DNA of 64,000 nucleotides from Muricoccus harenae (GTDB lineage Bacteria > Pseudomonadota > Alphaproteobacteria > Acetobacterales > Acetobacteraceae), in NCBI RefSeq assembly GCF_009848505.1, contig NZ_WWDL01000013.1, positions 1-64,000 of the forward strand. Reading direction: 5' to 3'. The first letter of the stretch is position 1, and the number at the start of each line of letters is the position of its first letter. A program made the translations under genes and the position numbers. Of this stretch, positions 61,751 to 64,000 are shown one piece after another. Under the pieces are notes generated by a model. That model saw nothing but the letters and a program-made list of their open reading frames with translations. It did no database searches and was not told the DNA's origin.

Positions 61751-62857
61751 TCAGGCCTTCTCGGGGTAGAGCCCGGCCAGTCCCGCCTCGCTCGCCTCGC
61801 AGCGTCCCCTCTCCGTGATCAGGCCTGTCACCAGCCGGGCCGGAGTCACGTCGAAGGCCGGATTGGCGGCCGGGGTTCCCTCCGCCGCCACTCGTACCGT
61901 CGCTACGCTGCCATCGGGCAGGCGCCCGGTGGCATCCGTCACCTCGGATCCGGACCGCTCCTCGATCGGGATTTCCACCAGCCCGTCCCGGACCTTCATG
62001 TCCAGGGTGGAATGCGGCAGGGCCACCCAGAAGGGAACGTCGTTATCCTTCGCGGCCAGGGCCTTGAGATAGGTGCCGATCTTGTTTGCCACGTCGCCCT
62101 GACGGGTGACACGGTCGGTACCAACCAGGACGATATCCACCAGCCCCCGCTGCATCAGGTGCCCGCCGGCATTGTCGGCCACCAGCGTGTGCGGCACGCC
62201 ATGCGCGCCCAGCTCCCAGGCGGTCAGCGCCGCGCCCTGGTTGCGCGGGCGGGTCTCGTCCACCCAGACATGCACGTCCATGCCAGAGTCATGGGCTTGG
62301 TAGATGGGGGAAAGGGCGGTGCCGAAATCCACCGTCGCGATCCAGCCCGCGTTGCAATGCGTCAGCACCCGCACCGGCTCTCCCGCCCGGCCTTGCCGCG
62401 CCTTGCGGGCGGCAATCTCCTGCAGAAGCGGCAGGCCGTGCTCACCGATGCGGCGGTTGGTCTCCACGTCGTCGTCGCAGATAGCCGCCGCCTCGGCATA
62501 GGCGGCATCGGCCCGACGCTCGGGCGGGTGGTTACGGGTGGCCGCGCAGATCCGGTCCAGCGCCCATTTCAGGTTCACGGCCGTTGGGCGCGTCTCGTTC
62601 AGCATCGCCGCCATCCGCTCCAGATTCTCGATGGACGGATCCCGGCGCAGGGCCATGGCAAGCCCATACGCGCCCACGGCGCCGATCAGTGGTGCGCCCC
62701 GCACCTGCATCGAGCGAATGGCCTGCGCCACCTGCTCCTCATCGGACAGGCGCAGCGTCTCCACGGCCCAGGGCAGCTTCGTCTGGTCGAAGATGCAGAT
62801 GAAATGGCCGTCCGTGTCCAGCCAGACGCTGCGGAAGGGCTTGCCGTCAATCTTCAA
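61751..62857 (-). CDS. mtnA: S-methyl-5-thioribose-1-phosphate isomerase
   Basis: MtnA converts methylthioribose-1-phosphate to methylthioribulose-1-phosphate in the methionine salvage pathway. The 368-residue protein has the eIF2B-like fold, MQVRGAPLIGAVGAYG, the catalytic cysteine in HCNAGWIATVDFGTALSPIY and aspartate in VLVGTDRVTRQGDVANKIGTY. No other salvage genes adjoin, so the rest of the pathway is elsewhere or it works with a shortened salvage route. A related aldehyde-forming shunt is possible. Confidence 0.94.
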   Translation of the reverse strand: MKIDGKPFRSVWLDTDGHFICIFDQTKLPWAVETLRLSDEEQVAQAIRSMQVRGAPLIGAVGAYGLAMALRRDPSIENLERMAAMLNETRPTAVNLKWALDRICAATRNHPPERRADAAYAEAAAICDDDVETNRRIGEHGLPLLQEIAARKARQGRAGEPVRVLTHCNAGWIATVDFGTALSPIYQAHDSGMDVHVWVDETRPRNQGAALTAWELGAHGVPHTLVADNAGGHLMQRGLVDIVLVGTDRVTRQGDVANKIGTYLKALAAKDNDVPFWVALPHSTLDMKVRDGLVEIPIEERSGSEVTDATGRLPDGSVATVRVAAEGTPAANPAFDVTPARLVTGLITERGRCEASEAGLAGLYPEKA

Positions 62858-62861
62858 GGTG

Positions 62862-63362
62862 TCAGATCCGTTGGTGCAGGGCGCAGACCAGGGTGAAGAG
62901 GCGGCGCGCGGTCTCGAAATCGAGTGTCACACGGCCATCCAGGCGCTCGCGCAGCAACTCGGCCGCCTCGTTGTGCAACCCGCGGCGGCCCATGTCGATA
63001 GCCTGGATGCGGGCTTCGGCCGCACCCTCTGTCACCGCCTGCTCATGGCCGTCGATGACCATCTGATAATCCTTGATCAGCCGTCGGAACGGACCAAGGG
63101 CGAGCAGATAGGCGTGCAGTGGTGCGTCAGCCTCGTCCCGGATGTCCAGGACCAGCCGGCCGTCGCGCAGCGCCAGGTGCAGCACATAGGGGCCCGGCGG
63201 CAGGCCGGTGGGGGAAAAGCGGTTGCCAGCCAGAAGGTCCGCCACGGCCTGTAGCCGGTCTGCCTCCGCAAAGGCAGAGGGGAGGGGCGCGTGCTCCTCA
63301 AGCTCGATCCGCACGATGTCACGAGACGCCACGGCAGGTTCGGCCAGCGCGAGTTCAGCCAT
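62862..63362 (-). CDS. UPF0262 family protein
   Basis: A 166-residue alphaproteobacterial protein of unknown function. The family marks are VRIELEEHAPLP, the LHLALRDGRLVLDIRD strand pair, LLALGPFRRLIKDYQMVIDGHEQAV and IDMGRRGLHNEAAELLRERL. The ATG at 63362 is chosen; a longer frame would read into the DUF983 gene. It overlaps DUF983 by 8 bases upstream and lies 4 bases before mtnA, so an operon is likely. Confidence 0.85.
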   Translation of the reverse strand: MAELALAEPAVASRDIVRIELEEHAPLPSAFAEADRLQAVADLLAGNRFSPTGLPPGPYVLHLALRDGRLVLDIRDEADAPLHAYLLALGPFRRLIKDYQMVIDGHEQAVTEGAAEARIQAIDMGRRGLHNEAAELLRERLDGRVTLDFETARRLFTLVCALHQRI

Positions 63363-63834
63363 CGCGGGAGGTGCCGGTGTCGGCGGGCCAGCTGTGCGGG
63401 CTGTCCTGGTCGGCAAAGCCCAGCTTCATCATCCAGCCGACCACGGCCCCCTTCGCCGGGCGCAGCAGCAGTGTGCAGACGACGGCGAAGAGCGGCAGCC
63501 ACACCGCCATCTGCAGGAGCATCGGCGGCTCATAGGCCTTTTCAATCCAGAAGATCGGGGGGAAGAGGATATGACCCGTCAGGAAGATGACGATATAGGG
63601 CGGCGCGTCATCCGCCCGCAGCTGGCCGAGCGGCGCATGGCACACCTCGCATTCCGGGACCACTTTGAGGAAGCCCCGGAAGACCTTGCCCTCTCCGCAG
63701 TTCGGGCAGCGGTTCAGCATGCCCCGCCGGACCATGGTGAGCATGGAGGGCAGTTCGGCCTCTCCGGCCGCGGCGCGCGCGGAAGCGGACCGCCAGGTCG
63801 TCACGGTTGGGGGCACTGCTGGCGGGCTGGGCAT
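63355..63834 (-). CDS. DUF983 family membrane protein with zinc-ribbon
   Basis: A 159-residue protein with the DUF983 layout: a zinc-ribbon of CPNCGEGKVFRGFLK and CEVCHAPLG, followed by two hydrophobic segments (PPYIVIFLTGHILFPPIF and MLLQMAVWLPLFAVVCTLLL). The first 30 residues are variable; the ATG at 63834 is used but the conserved part starts near MLTMVRRGMLNRC. It is the first gene of the DUF983-UPF0262-mtnA run. Function unknown. Confidence 0.82.
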   Translation of the reverse strand: MPSPPAVPPTVTTWRSASARAAAGEAELPSMLTMVRRGMLNRCPNCGEGKVFRGFLKVVPECEVCHAPLGQLRADDAPPYIVIFLTGHILFPPIFWIEKAYEPPMLLQMAVWLPLFAVVCTLLLRPAKGAVVGWMMKLGFADQDSPHSWPADTGTSRDG

Positions 63835-63970
63835 GACGGCGGTCCTCCAGGGGCTTGCGGCATAACGCTGCCCCAGCATGCTTTGTTGCGGTGCAATATG
63901 GGCGGCCGGGGACGGGACGGCAAGCGTCCATGGGCTTGCCGTGCGCGGGGCCGGCCGCCACCATCGAGGA

Positions 63971-64000
63971 ATGGAACGCCGCATCCTCGTCATCAACCCG
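63971..64000 (+). CDS. Start of a gene, possibly Asp/Glu (hydantoin) racemase family
   Basis: An ATG at 63971 with GAGGA just upstream opens MERRILVINP, cut by the window edge. Racemases of the Asp/Glu/hydantoin family typically begin RILVINPNTS, so this is a reasonable guess from ten codons only. It is divergent from the DUF983 gene. Confidence 0.35.
   Translation, partial: MERRILVINP

Overview
The window looks like chromosome of a very GC-rich alphaproteobacterium, most likely an acetic-acid-bacteria relative of the Roseomonas type (Acetobacteraceae). This is inferred from the roughly 70% GC composition, orphan Bug-type tricarboxylate-transporter binding proteins, a protocatechuate operon with a fused pcaD-pcaC gene, a ligase-associated lhr-pdeM pair, and UPF0262/DUF983/DUF3775/DUF2007 proteins typical of the class. 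No species call is possible from sequence alone.

Layout. Positions 1-4572 are the end of an integrated element: an IS5-family element sits inside an IS1182-family transposase gene, followed by about 440 bases without a recognisable gene, and a tyrosine integrase whose C-terminus is frameshifted. The integrase abuts the 3' end of tRNA-Gln(CUG), the probable attachment site. Positions 4.7-20.8 kb are housekeeping: ppx/gppA, rlmE, guaB, rsmB, a GNAT enzyme, guaA, an orphan amino-acid binding protein, nrdA-nrdB with possible NrdR boxes, a TrmN6-like methylase, DUF2007, a polyprenyl diphosphate synthase, an SDR enzyme and small acidic proteins. At 20.8-24.7 kb a decayed molybdenum hydroxylase gene converges on an amidohydrolase. 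At 24.9-29.5 kb are an ExeA-like ATPase with a transmembrane and periplasmic part, a coupled lipoprotein gene, a HerA-like ATPase and a secreted protein.

Positions 29.6-36.3 kb hold transport and catabolic genes (two Bug receptors, a TauD-like oxygenase, a D-2-hydroxyacid dehydrogenase, an SsuA-like receptor) with a DUF2238 membrane protein and an EEP-family enzyme. Positions 36.4-40.5 kb are a tightly overlapping three-gene unit (transglutaminase, ATP-grasp/alpha-E fusion, transglutaminase), a conserved cluster of unknown biochemistry and the best candidate here for an under-described system. An NMT1/THI5-type ABC transporter follows (40.8-43.3 kb). Positions 43.4-48.2 kb form a minus-strand repair operon, lhr-pdeM-photolyase-metallophosphatase, in which the photolyase has lost about 200 internal residues; rmuC diverges from it.

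Positions 49.7-54.8 kb are a pca operon (pcaL-like fusion, pcaH, pcaG, pcaB, then an FMN 2-hydroxyacid dehydrogenase), which converts protocatechuate to 3-oxoadipate. Then come an ABC permease/ATPase pair, a rhodanese, a third Bug receptor, a HAD phosphatase, an amino-acid ABC uptake set without its ATPase, mtnA, UPF0262, DUF983, and the first ten codons of a likely Asp/Glu racemase at the edge. The ABC operon at 55-56.6 kb and the amino-acid receptor at 61.4 kb share an upstream TGCAAGGCTCGC motif, suggesting related regulators.
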